Shown here in pieces: positions 34,132 to 43,700 of a stretch of DNA of 64,000 bases (its first letter is position 1; each line of letters begins with the position of its first letter). The stretch spans positions 62,001 through 126,000 of the forward strand of contig NZ_JAJNOQ010000002.1 in the NCBI RefSeq assembly GCF_021044775.1, given 5' to 3'. The position numbers were made by a program, and so were the translations under genes. This DNA comes from Paraeggerthella hominis. GTDB lineage: Bacteria; Actinomycetota; Coriobacteriia; Coriobacteriales; Eggerthellaceae. Below the pieces are notes generated by a model that saw nothing but the letters and a program-made list of their open reading frames with translations, was not told the DNA's origin and ran no database searches.

Positions 34132-35094
34132 ATGAACCTGCAAGAACGCGCACAAACCATACTTTCGACGAACCTCGCGCTGGGCGAGGACGAAACGCTG
34201 CTGGTGGTGACCGACGACCCCACGCGCGAGGTGGGGCAGCTGTTCTACGACGCCGCCCGCGCGCTCGACCGCCGCGCGCTGCTCATGGTGATGCCCGAAG
34301 GACGCGTGACCGGCGAAGAGCCACCCGCTGCCGTGGCCGCGGCAATGAAGACGGCGGACGTGGCGCTATGCCCCACCGCGAAGTCGATCACCCACACCAC
34401 GGCGCGCATCGAAGCAGCTGCCGCAGGAACGCGCGTGGTAACCATGCCCGGCGTCACCATGGACATGCTGCGCGACGGAGCCGCATGCGCCGACTACGCT
34501 GAAGTGGAGCGTCGGACGATGGCGCTGACCAAACGGTTGACGCATGCGAAAACGGCGCGCATCGAGAAGGACGGACACGTTCTGACCATGGACCTGAACG
34601 GGCGCAACGGCGTAGCCAGCCCCGGCGTGTACCGCACGCCGGGCGCAAGCGGCAACTTCCCCTCCGGCGAGGCGTACATCGCGCCGCTCGAAAGTGGCGC
34701 GAACGGCAGCGTGGTTATCGACGGGTCGATGGTGGGCATCGGCACGCTGGCCGAACCGCTGGTGGTGACCCTGGAGAACGGGCGGTTGGTACAGGCGGAA
34801 GGCGGCGACGCAAACGGCGCCTACGCCGAGCAACTGAGCATCCTGTTCGCGCGCCCGGAGAACGGCACCATCGCCGAGCTGGGCATTGGCACGAACGAGC
34901 GCGCCAAACTCTGCGGCATCATTCTGGAGGATGAAAAGCTGTACGGCACCGTGCACGTCGCATTCGGCACGAACGCATCGTTTGGCGGCGTGACCAAGGC
35001 AGACTGCCATTACGACGGCATCGTGCTTCGCCCGACTCTGTATCTGGACGACGAGTGCGTCATCCGCGACGGCGAATTCTGCGAAATCATCTGA
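34132..35094 (+). CDS. M29-type aminopeptidase-like protein
   Basis: 320 residues from the ATG at 34132 (AAAGG 7 bp upstream). Resembles the thermophilic metallo-aminopeptidase family (AmpS/AmpT, COG2309): N-terminal Rossmann-like half with DETLLVVTDDPTREVG, C-terminal half with FPSGEAYIAPLE, ELGIGTNERAK, ILEDEKLYGTVHVAFG and KADCHYDGIVL, in which Glu, Glu, His and His-x-Asp are candidate metal ligands. Likely hydrolyses a peptide or amide bond, consistent with neighbouring cyclic-amide genes. Shorter than classical M29 enzymes (about 410 residues), so calling it a true peptidase is tentative. Confidence 0.75.
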   Translation: MNLQERAQTILSTNLALGEDETLLVVTDDPTREVGQLFYDAARALDRRALLMVMPEGRVTGEEPPAAVAAAMKTADVALCPTAKSITHTTARIEAAAAGTRVVTMPGVTMDMLRDGAACADYAEVERRTMALTKRLTHAKTARIEKDGHVLTMDLNGRNGVASPGVYRTPGASGNFPSGEAYIAPLESGANGSVVIDGSMVGIGTLAEPLVVTLENGRLVQAEGGDANGAYAEQLSILFARPENGTIAELGIGTNERAKLCGIILEDEKLYGTVHVAFGTNASFGGVTKADCHYDGIVLRPTLYLDDECVIRDGEFCEII

Positions 35095-35172
35095 TTCTTG
35101 CGATGCCCGTCGGGCGCGGTTTCGGGACAATGCGGCAAACCGGAGACATCCGTCTGGCGAAAGGAACCGTAC

Positions 35173-35694
35173 ATGCTCGTTGAATTCAAGGGGATGGCCC
35201 CTGACGTAAGCCAAGCCTCCTACATCGCGCCGAACGCTGCGATCTGCGGAGACGTGACGCTCGGCGAAGGAAGCTCGGTGTGGTTCGGTGCGGCGATTCG
35301 CGGCGAAGTTGCCCCTATCCGCATCGGGAAGAACAGCAACGTGCAGGACAATGCCACGTTGCACAGCGACCACGACTGCCCCATCGTGCTGGGAGAACGC
35401 GTTTCGGTGGGACACAATGCCGTGGTTCACGGCGCCGTCATCGAAAACGACGTGACCGTGGGCATGCACGCAACGGTGCTGAACGGCGCCGTTATCGGGG
35501 CGGGATCGATGATCGCAGCCGGCGCGCTTGTGAAAGAACGTCAGGTTATCCCACCGTGCTCTTTGGTAGTGGGCGTTCCCGGCAAAGTGGTGCGCACGCT
35601 CGATGCCGAGGCGGTGGCGCGCAACGTAGCCCACTCGCAAGAGGCGTACATCGCAGATGCGCAGGAATACGCGCGCTCGCGCGTGGTGGAATAA
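35173..35694 (+). CDS. Gamma-carbonic anhydrase family protein
   Basis: 173 residues from the ATG at 35173 (AAAGGAACCGTAC upstream). Left-handed beta-helix hexapeptide repeats run from about 18 to 140, with NVQDNATLHSD (about 56-66) and SVGHNAVVHGA (about 79-89) supplying the three zinc-ligand histidines. Members form trimers; some hydrate CO2, others transfer acyl groups or act as scaffolds. Last gene of the operon, ahead of a terminator palindrome. Confidence 0.92.
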   Translation: MLVEFKGMAPDVSQASYIAPNAAICGDVTLGEGSSVWFGAAIRGEVAPIRIGKNSNVQDNATLHSDHDCPIVLGERVSVGHNAVVHGAVIENDVTVGMHATVLNGAVIGAGSMIAAGALVKERQVIPPCSLVVGVPGKVVRTLDAEAVARNVAHSQEAYIADAQEYARSRVVE

Positions 35695-35705
35695 ACCGCT
35701 GCAGT

Positions 35706-35816
35706 CCCGTTTGGCCGCGCAGCCGAACGGGACAAGCGACCAGGGTCGAGGAGCAGTCGGTCGAGGAGCGAGAGGCCGATCCTTCGCCCTCGCCCTCCCG
35801 CTCCTCGACCGACTGC
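35706..35816. terminator. Two consecutive hairpins between convergent genes
   Basis: First hairpin CCCGTTTGGC/GCCGAACGGG at 35706-35715 and 35722-35731 (one mismatch, 6-nt loop). Second: perfect 18-bp arms at 35753-35770 (GCAGTCGGTCGAGGAGCG) and 35799-35816, with a 28-nt pyrimidine-rich loop. Both fill the 139-bp gap between the carbonic anhydrase and nitroreductase stops, and probably end transcription both ways. Confidence 0.65.
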
Positions 35817-35833
35817 AGCACCGTGCGACGGCG

Positions 35834-36340
35834 CTAGCTCAACCAGTGAACGCGAGACTCCTCGTAACGGTCGGCCCCCTTCGCTGCGGGCGGTGCCGCA
35901 GGATGCCCCAGCGCAACAAGGGCAAACGGCTGAATGCCCTCCGGTGCGTCCACGATGTCCGCAACAGCCTTCATGGGCTCTTCATCAGGCGCAATACCCA
36001 TCCATACCGCTCCTAAATCCATGTCGGCCACAGCAAGCAGCAAATTCTCAACCGCGGCGCCCATGTCCTGCACAGCCAGGTTAGGGAAGCGCAAGCCTTC
36101 GGTGCGCATGCAGGCAACAATGACGCACGGCGCCGCGTCAGCCGGCTTCGCATACTTTGTGACCTGGGACAACCGAGAACGATGCTCGGCATCTCGCACC
36201 ACGAAAAACTCCCAAGGCTGCTGGTTTCCGCCCGAGGGAGCGGCCATGGCAGCACGCAGGGCCGCCCGCACCTGATCGTCGGTCACCGCTTCGTCCGTAA
36301 ATGCGCGAACGCTCGCTCGCTTGTAAATCGCTTCAACCAT
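35834..36340 (-). CDS. Nitroreductase-family protein
   Basis: 168 residues. KRASVRAFTDE at the N-terminus, MAAPSGGNQQPWEFFVVRD (about 33-51) and VADMDLGAVWMGI (about 108) are the FMN-binding elements. The C-terminus FALVALGHPAAPP follows the compact nitroreductase subfamily. Distinct in sequence from the other nitroreductase at 1488-2006. A monocistronic gene convergent with the carbonic anhydrase operon. Substrate unknown. Confidence 0.88.
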   Translation of the reverse strand: MVEAIYKRASVRAFTDEAVTDDQVRAALRAAMAAPSGGNQQPWEFFVVRDAEHRSRLSQVTKYAKPADAAPCVIVACMRTEGLRFPNLAVQDMGAAVENLLLAVADMDLGAVWMGIAPDEEPMKAVADIVDAPEGIQPFALVALGHPAAPPAAKGADRYEESRVHWLS

Positions 36341-36446
36341 AAGAGCCTCCCTTTCCAGGAATCGCTGATCGTTTCTGCTTCATACCCGCAGTATACTTAC
36401 TCGCAGCGTTTTGGAGAACACGCGCTTCTCACGAACAGGGGGCACC

Positions 36447-38378
36447 ATGGCCTATCCAATGACCCGTCGATCGTTCTGCGCTCTATCCGCCGTCGCACTT
36501 GCAACGCTGGGAATTCCCGGACGCGCGCTCGCCGACGAGATCGAAGCCGCCGCGGCACCCGGCCCCATCGTCATCGTCCATACGAACGACGTGCATTGCG
36601 CCGTGGACGAGAATCTGGGCTACGCGAAGCTGGCCGACTACGTGAAAACCGCACGCTCGACCTACGGAGGCGACAACGTCACGCTGGTCGACGCGGGCGA
36701 TGCCGTGCAGGGCAAGGCCATGGGCACGCTCTCGAAGGGCGAGTACCTGATCGACATCATGAAACAGTGTCGCTACGATATGGCCATCCCCGGCAATCAC
36801 GAGTTCGACTACGGAATGGACCAGGTCAACGTGCTGGTTTCGCGCGCAAAGGACGCATCGGACCCGCAGGCCAGGCCAATCCAGTACCTGTCGTGCAACT
36901 TCACCGACCTGCGCACCGGCAACCTCATGCTCGACCCGTATGCCATGCGCACGTACGAAACGTCCGCCGGGCAGAAGCGCGTGGCGTTCGTGGGCATCTG
37001 CACGCCCGAGTCGCTGACGAAATCTTCGCCTGCGCATTTCCAGGACCAAAGCGGCGCGTACGTCTACGGGTTTTGCGAAGACGACTCGGGCTCCAAGCTG
37101 TACGCAGCCGTGCAGAACGCCGTCGATGCAGCGCGCGAGGCCGGCGCGGACTACGTGGTTGCCATGGGGCACCTGGGACGCTCCGGCGTGACCCCGCGTT
37201 GGAGCAGCAGCAGCGTGGTGGCGAACACCTCCGGTATCGACGTGATGATCGACGGGCACTCTCACGAAGAGTACGTGGACACGCTGCTCAACAAGGGCGG
37301 CGTTCCAGTGCTGGTCACGCAAACGGGAACCCAGCTTGAAAGCATCGGGCGAGTCATCATCGATCCCGCCGCCAACAGGATTGCAGCAAGCGCGGGCGCC
37401 TGCGCAGGCGAGCTGATAACGGCGTGGGACGGCATCGACGCAGCAACGGCGGCGGTCGTCAACAACAAGAAAGCCCAGATAGAAGCGATAACGGGGCAGA
37501 AGGTAGGCTATTCGGACGTACGGCTTATCGCAACCGAAAGCGACAACTACACCTGGGCCGTTCGTCAGCGCGAGACGAACCTAGGCGATTTCGTGGCGGA
37601 CGCGTACCTGGCCCTCGCCTGGCATGGCGGCATAATGGCCGAGGTGGCGCTTGTCAACGGCGGCGGCATCCGCGCGAACATCGAACCGGGAACGATCACG
37701 TACGGAGACGTTATCGACGTGCAGCCCTACAGCAACCAGCTCTGCTACATAGAAACCAAGGGCCAGAACATTCTGGATGCACTTGAAATGGGCGCGAGCA
37801 AGCTACCCGAAGGAAGCGGCGGATTCATGCAGACGTCTGGCGTAACCTACGCCGTGCGCACCGACGTGCCCTCGTCCATCGAGATTGACGACAAGGGAAG
37901 CTTCGTGCGCGTGGCCGGAGAATACCGCGTGCGAGACGTGCTGGTGGACGGACGGCCGCTCGATACGGAAAGAACGTACAAGATGGTGTCGCACACCTAT
38001 ATGATCATGGAGGGCGGCGACGGCATGACCATGTTCAAGGCAGACGATCCCGTGCTGCTCGACGTGGACAACGCCGCGTTGATCGAGTACCTGAAGTACG
38101 ACTTGAAAGGCGTCATCGGCAGCGAATACGCAAGCGAAGGCGGTCAGGGGCGCATTGCCATCAAGAACGGTCCCGATCCTGCGCCCGAGCCAGAGCCCCA
38201 GCCCCAGCCCGAACCGGCGCCAGCGCCGGCGCCGACGGCCAAGCCCGATCCCAAGCCGCTCGCACGCACTGGCGACTCTGCCGAAGCCGTGGTCATTGGA
38301 GCCGCCGTGACGGCCGTTGCAGCAGGCGCCGTCGCCGTGAGCGCACGGGACAAGCTGGACGCACATCAGGAGCTGTAA
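36447..38378 (+). CDS. Tat-exported, cell-wall-anchored 5'-nucleotidase/metallophosphatase
   Basis: 643 residues from the ATG at 36447 (AGGGGGCACC upstream). Signal with twin arginine TRRSFCALSAVAL (about 6-18). Metallophosphatase motifs HTNDVHCA, DAGDAVQG, GNHEFDYG and DGHSHEEY follow in order, then a 5'-nucleotidase C-terminal domain (VNGGGIRANIEPG, QPYSNQLC). A PEPEPQPQPEPAPAPAPT spacer leads to LARTGDS at about 605, a LAxTG-type sortase signal followed by a hydrophobic helix and a short tail. It would release phosphate and nucleosides from extracellular nucleotides. Tat signal plus sortase motif together is uncommon. Confidence 0.9.
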   Translation: MAYPMTRRSFCALSAVALATLGIPGRALADEIEAAAAPGPIVIVHTNDVHCAVDENLGYAKLADYVKTARSTYGGDNVTLVDAGDAVQGKAMGTLSKGEYLIDIMKQCRYDMAIPGNHEFDYGMDQVNVLVSRAKDASDPQARPIQYLSCNFTDLRTGNLMLDPYAMRTYETSAGQKRVAFVGICTPESLTKSSPAHFQDQSGAYVYGFCEDDSGSKLYAAVQNAVDAAREAGADYVVAMGHLGRSGVTPRWSSSSVVANTSGIDVMIDGHSHEEYVDTLLNKGGVPVLVTQTGTQLESIGRVIIDPAANRIAASAGACAGELITAWDGIDAATAAVVNNKKAQIEAITGQKVGYSDVRLIATESDNYTWAVRQRETNLGDFVADAYLALAWHGGIMAEVALVNGGGIRANIEPGTITYGDVIDVQPYSNQLCYIETKGQNILDALEMGASKLPEGSGGFMQTSGVTYAVRTDVPSSIEIDDKGSFVRVAGEYRVRDVLVDGRPLDTERTYKMVSHTYMIMEGGDGMTMFKADDPVLLDVDNAALIEYLKYDLKGVIGSEYASEGGQGRIAIKNGPDPAPEPEPQPQPEPAPAPAPTAKPDPKPLARTGDSAEAVVIGAAVTAVAAGAVAVSARDKLDAHQEL

Positions 38379-38459
38379 CGAGCGCGCCCTCGTTAACGCA
38401 GCACGCCGCACGGGCCGCCGCAGCGTCCCTGATTCGCACGTTCACGAGCCCCGAATGCG

Positions 38460-38490
38460 AACTGCCCCGCCGATTCGGCGGGGCAGTTTC
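38460..38490. terminator. Terminator hairpin after the 5'-nucleotidase gene
   Basis: Perfect 13-bp arms AACTGCCCCGCCG (38460-38472) and CGGCGGGGCAGTT (38476-38488) with a 3-nt loop, followed by TTC. It lies between the convergent 5'-nucleotidase and htpG genes. A second hairpin, TGTTTCGGCGGT/ACCGCCGAAACA at 38570-38598, lies just before the htpG stop. Confidence 0.75.
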
Positions 38491-38569
38491 AACGTGCAGG
38501 TTGCATGCGAGCTTCCTTGACCTGTCGTCCTGGCCCGCGCAGTGCGTCGCGTGGGCCATAGCGTCAGCA

Positions 38570-38598
38570 TGTTTCGGCGGTCGTCAACCGCCGAAACA
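38570..38598 (-). terminator. Hairpin after htpG
   Basis: Perfect 12-bp arms TGTTTCGGCGGT and ACCGCCGAAACA around CGTCA, immediately 3' of the htpG stop on the minus strand. No T tract, so its role in termination is likely but not certain. Confidence 0.5.
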
Positions 38599-38600
38599 AG

Positions 38601-40565
38601 TTAGGCCATCAGCTTCGTTACTGCGTTTGCGTAAGCCACGGGATCGTCGATGGGCATGCCCTCCACGATCAGCGCCTGGTTGTACAGAATGTCGGCGTAG
38701 AGCTTCACCTTATCGGCATCGCCGCCCGCCTGCGCTTCTTTCAGCACCTCGAACACGGGGTGCTTCGCGTTGATCTCCAGCACGCGCTCGGATTTCGGGC
38801 CTTCGGCCCCATCGGGCATCTGAGCCATGATGCGCTCCATCTCAAGCGACACCGGACCCGCCGCCGTAATGCACGCGGGCGCATCACTCAAGCGCGACGA
38901 CACGCTCACCTTCGTCACGGCATCGCCCAGAGCATCCTTCATGGCCGCGAACAGGGTCTCGTTCTCCTTGGCGGTTTCTTCGGCTTCCTTCTTCTCTTCC
39001 TCGGAGGCCAGATCCAAATCGCCCGAAGCCACGTTCTTGAGCTCCTTGGGGCCGGTGCCCTCGATGGGCTTGTCGTCGGCGTCAAGCTCGGGCTCGGGAC
39101 CGTACGCCATCATCGACTGGAAGCAGAACTCGTCCACGTCGCGCGTGCACAGCAGCACGTCGTAGCCCTTCTCGAGCACCGTCTTCACGATGGGCATCTT
39201 GCCCAAGCGCTCGATGCTCTCGCCCGCAGCGTAGTAGATAGCCTTCTGATCAGCCGGTGCGGCTTCCAGGTACTCGTCAAGCGTGACCAGTTTCTGCTGC
39301 TTGGCGGAGTAGAACAGCAGCAGCTCGGCCAGCTCGTCCTTCAACATGCCGTAGCTCGTGTAAATGCCGAATTCCAAGCCGCGACCGAAATCCTCGAAGA
39401 ACTTCTCGTACGCCTCGCGGTCGTTGTCGCGCATCTTCTTGAGCTCGGAGGTGATCTTCTTCTCGATCTTCTTGGCAATGGCGCGCAGCTGGCTGTTGTG
39501 CTGCAACGTCTCGCGCGAAATGTTGAGCGTCAGGTCCTGGCTGTCCACCACGCCGCGCACGAAGTTGTAATGGTCGGGCAAAAGCTCCTCGCACTTCTCC
39601 ATGATGAGCACGTTGGAGCTGTACAGGGCCAGGCCCTTCTTGAAGTCCTTGCTGTACAGGTCGTACGGAGCGCGGCCCGGAATGAACAGCAGCGCGTCGT
39701 AGCTGAGCGCGCCCTCGGCATGAATGCTGAACGTACGCGCCGGGTCGGAGAAGTCGTGGAAGTCGGTCTTGTAGAACTCGTTGTACTCCTCGTCGGTAAC
39801 TTCGGAGGCGCGGCGCTTCCAAATGGGAATCATCGAGTTGATGGTTTCGACCTCGGTGTAATCCTCGTACTCGGGCGTGTAGTCGTCACCCGCATCCTCG
39901 GGCTTCGGCTTCTCGCGCGTCTTGGAAACTTCCATCTGCACGGGGTAGCGCACGTAATTGCTGTAGCGCTTGATCAGGTTCTTCAAGCCGTACTCGGACA
40001 GGAACGTATCGTAGTTGTCGTCGTCGGTGTTGTCCTTGAGCGTAAGGATGACGTCGGTGCCGTGCCCGTCGCGCTGCGCCTCGGAAATGCTGTAGCCCTC
40101 AACGCCGTCGCTTTCCCAAGCCCACGCTTCGTCGCTGCCGTACGCTTTCGAAACCACGCGCACGCTCTTGGCCACCATGAAAGCGGAGTAGAAACCCACG
40201 CCGAACTGGCCGATGATGTCCACATCCTCGCCCTGCACCTCGGCATTATCGGCCTTGAAGGCCATGCTGTCGGAATGAGCGATAGTGCCCAGATTGAGAT
40301 CCAGGTCGTCCTTGGTCATGCCCAAGCCGCTGTCGCTGACGGTAACGGTGCGCGCATCCTTGTCGAACGACACCTGAATGCGCAGCTCGTCCTTGCTCAG
40401 CTGGATATCTTTGTCGGTAAGGCTTTTGAAGTACAGCTTATCCACCGCGTCGGACGCATTCGAGATAAGCTCGCGAAGGAATATCTCGCGGTTCGTGTAA
40501 ATGGAGTTAATCATGAGGTCGAGCAGTTTCTTGCTCTCTGTCTTGAACTTGCGCATGGTCGGCAT
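38601..40565 (-). CDS. htpG: Molecular chaperone HtpG (Hsp90)
   Basis: 654 residues, close to the usual 620-650. N-terminal ATPase: REIFLRELISNASDAVDKLY, DSGLGMTKDDL, IGQFGVGFYSAFMV and HGTDVILTLKDN. Middle domain contains WKRRASEVTDEEYNEFYK and DSQDLTLNISRETLQHN. The C-terminal dimerisation domain is present with an acidic insertion near 525-560. ATG at 40565 has GAAAGGGAGCG. Expression is probably HrcA-controlled through the CIRCE operator between 40642 and 40668. Confidence 0.97.
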   Translation of the reverse strand: MPTMRKFKTESKKLLDLMINSIYTNREIFLRELISNASDAVDKLYFKSLTDKDIQLSKDELRIQVSFDKDARTVTVSDSGLGMTKDDLDLNLGTIAHSDSMAFKADNAEVQGEDVDIIGQFGVGFYSAFMVAKSVRVVSKAYGSDEAWAWESDGVEGYSISEAQRDGHGTDVILTLKDNTDDDNYDTFLSEYGLKNLIKRYSNYVRYPVQMEVSKTREKPKPEDAGDDYTPEYEDYTEVETINSMIPIWKRRASEVTDEEYNEFYKTDFHDFSDPARTFSIHAEGALSYDALLFIPGRAPYDLYSKDFKKGLALYSSNVLIMEKCEELLPDHYNFVRGVVDSQDLTLNISRETLQHNSQLRAIAKKIEKKITSELKKMRDNDREAYEKFFEDFGRGLEFGIYTSYGMLKDELAELLLFYSAKQQKLVTLDEYLEAAPADQKAIYYAAGESIERLGKMPIVKTVLEKGYDVLLCTRDVDEFCFQSMMAYGPEPELDADDKPIEGTGPKELKNVASGDLDLASEEEKKEAEETAKENETLFAAMKDALGDAVTKVSVSSRLSDAPACITAAGPVSLEMERIMAQMPDGAEGPKSERVLEINAKHPVFEVLKEAQAGGDADKVKLYADILYNQALIVEGMPIDDPVAYANAVTKLMA

Positions 40566-40641
40566 CGCTCCCTTTCGTTTCGTCGTCTGTCATGCAAAGG
40601 GCCAAGCTGCCAACCGTCTTCGCGCATGGAAGCATCCTGAT

Positions 40642-40702
40642 TTAGCAGTCTCAGCCTTCGAGTGCTAAATCAGGATTGTAAACCGACCTCGAAAGATGTC
40701 AA
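40642..40702 (-). promoter_or_regulatory. htpG promoter with CIRCE (HrcA) operator
   Basis: On the plus strand TTAGCAGTC-N9-GAGTGCTAA at 40642-40668 matches the CIRCE consensus TTAGCACTC-N9-GAGTGCTAA with one mismatch, and the palindrome extends outward to CCTGATTTAGCA/TGCTAAATCAGG. On the minus strand -35 TTGACA (40702-40697) and -10 TACAAT (40680-40675) are 16 bp apart, with CIRCE directly downstream over the transcription start. Confidence 0.9.
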
Positions 40703-40736
40703 GCGCATCGCACAATACTCCGCAGTTGCTCCTCGA

Positions 40737-43700
40737 TCATTCGGCAAGTTCGCAACGGATGCTTTTCATATCGGGCGAATACCCCGCACATGAGCGCTTT
40801 CCGTTCATCTTGGCCGAGAACAGCGCCTCATCGGCCTTCCGATACAGCTCGTCGAACGAAGCGCCCTCCTGCGGCGCCAAAACATACCCCGCCGAAGCCG
40901 AGAACAAGAAGGTGCGGCCATCCGTCACGCGACGAACCTCCATCGCGCGCAAAGCCCGGTCAAGGGCGTTCTCGAGCGACGCAACGTCAACGTCCTCGCA
41001 CCACACCAAGAACTCATCGCCGCCCATGCGGCACACGATGTTATCGGGGAACACGGCTTGCAACGATTTGGCCATGTGCGTGATGACTTCGTCTCCGTAA
41101 GCGTGGCCGAACACGTCGTTGGCCAGCTTGAAGGAATCCAAATCCAGCATGACCAGCGCGCACGGCAGCTCGTTCAACGACCCTTCGCGCACAGCACGCA
41201 GACGACCCTCTATCTTGGGAATGGCGGACTGCCGATTGCGCAGCCCCGTCAGCGCATCCGTTTCCGCCATCTTAGCCAACTGCCCGCTCTGCTCCTTCAG
41301 CTGCCGCAGCGCCTCGACGTTCGCCTTGCTGCGCAAGGACTCGTTTCGACGGTCGGTCACGTCAAGGTAGTACCCCACAGCGCGAATGGGCCGACCTCGG
41401 TCGTCGCGCACGGTCTCGCACGCGGTCTCCAGCCAGATGGTGGTTTCGTCGTCAAGCTCGAACGGCGCCTCGAACGACAAGCGGGCATGATCCCGCGCAG
41501 CGTAAACGCGACGGAAAAAATTGGTGAACACCTGCCGATATCCAGGAGGAACATAACGAAACGGAAGGTCTTCAAGGTCGAACCCTTCAACTATCATCAG
41601 ATTCTCCTCTATGCGACCGACATGGCCCAACACCCGATCGACCACCTCGCTTCGAGAAAGCACCAGTCGATTGTTCTCCATATCCCAATCCCAAATTTTC
41701 ACGCCAGCCTGGCTCAAAACGCCCTCGAGCTTTCGTTGGGCAAGCCAAAGCTCTTGCTGGCGGTCTTTGATTTCGGTCACATCGGTGCACAAGCACAAGG
41801 CCGTATGCTTCGCCGGCAGCATCTCGACCCGGCGCGCTTCAATGTGCATCCAAACGTCTTCCTGCCCTGAGAATCGGGCTTTCGTAACGACAACAGCCTC
41901 TTCCCCGCATTCGATTTTATCAGCAATCAGGTCGACAAGGCGACGCTCGCCTTCCTCGGACCGAGCATACAGATGATCCAAGACAACTTTCTCGTACTGC
42001 TCGCAGGAAAGACCGTGCTTCCCCGACACCCCGCACGCCACCACGTGTGCGCGCACGCGTTCGCGGTCGGACCACGACAGCAGCACGATGTCGTTGGGCG
42101 TATGCTCCATCAAAATGCGCATCATGTTGCGAAGCTCAACCGTTTCGGTCACGTCGACCACAACGCCCTGCAAAAACGACGTTCCCTCGTACTCCAAAAA
42201 GCGGCTTTGATCAACCACCCAACGATACCCGCTTTTTGCTCGCATGCGATACTCCAAGGGGAACGGCTGCGCATCGCCCTCCTTCAAGGAGGCCACCCCC
42301 TTCAGAACGCGCTCGCGATCTTCGGGGTGGATCATATTCATGTACTTGTCATCGAACAGCTCCTTGATCTCTTCGTGCGTATAGCCGAACATCTCAAGAA
42401 AGCGATCGCTTATATACAAGAAGTCATGCGTGGGGCCGTCGAGGCAGCGATGGTATCCTCCGGGCATGTCTTCGTTCAAAAACGCCAGCTCGTCGTTGCG
42501 GCTCAGCAAAAATCGGTTGCGCTCCGCAAGATGCTGCTGAACCATCATCACTTCGGTGATGTCCGTGCACGCGCTGACAATGGCCATCCGCCCGTCCTCG
42601 GCCTCCACGACGCGCCCCTTGTCGATGGTCCAGAACCACGTTCCGTCCTTTTTGGTCATGCGATACGTTGTGGTGTACTCAAGGCCCACGTAGTATTCGG
42701 GGCCGATGTCGGCCACAACCGAGTCGAAATCGTCGGGATGGATGGTGTTGCCAACCTGCCAGTCAATGGATTCCGCCAGCTCTTCGTAGGAATCGTACCC
42801 CAGAAGGTCCACCATGGCCGCATTGGCGAAATACAGAGGGAAGCCCGGCTCGCAGTACCCGCCGATCAAGCCGCCCGGCGACATTTGAGCGGAAATGGAC
42901 AAGGCGGTCTTGCGATTTTCTTCGGTCAGGTTCATCAGCGAGAAATCCGGCGAATTCGCGCCCGCCACCGCAGAAAGCGCGCGACGCGAGGTTTCCAGCT
43001 GGCGCGCCTGCTGCTGCTCTTGAGTCACGTCCCTCAAAGACCCCAGGTAAAGCGCATGTCCGTCGCGCTCGCGCAAAAAAACTAGGCGCATTTGCAAATG
43101 AACGGTCTTTTCGCCGGCGCGCATGCGCCGCACCACGGCGGTAGCACCGTTCGGAACGCTTTGGCGAGCGCTTTCGAACGCCGCCACAATTTCGTCCCAA
43201 TCGGCCTCGTACGCCTGACGTGCGAAGCTATACCGCTGTTCGTGCAGGTCAACGGGGTCAATGCCCGTAAGCTGGCAATAGTGCTCGTTGGCGCTCAGCA
43301 ATTCCACTTCGCCATCATGGAAGTCGTACAGCACCAAGGCGCCCATGATGTCGTCGAACATGGTTTTGCTCAGCATTTTGCTCTCAATCAAATCTCGAAT
43401 GCTGAACTGGTCGATCGAATCGGCCTGCATACCGCGGAAATCGACGTTTCTCCGAGCAGCGATAAGCGGCTCGAACTCCTCTTTCGACATGGGACGGTAG
43501 AAGAAGTACCCCTGTCCGTACAAGCATCCCATCTGCGCAAGCAACGCGCGTTGAGACTCGGTTTCGACCCCTTCCGCAATGACCTGCATATCCAGGAGCC
43601 TTGCCATGCCGATGATCGATTCCAGAATGCCGCGCCCCTTGCGGCTGCGCGCGTCCACAGCCGCAAGCAACTTCATGTCCAGTTTCAGAACATCGACGCT

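Noticed and set aside
38760..40640. 626-residue plus-strand open frame opposite htpG
   Set aside because: Antisense to an unambiguous htpG; no start signal; extends across the htpG promoter and towards the CIRCE operator.
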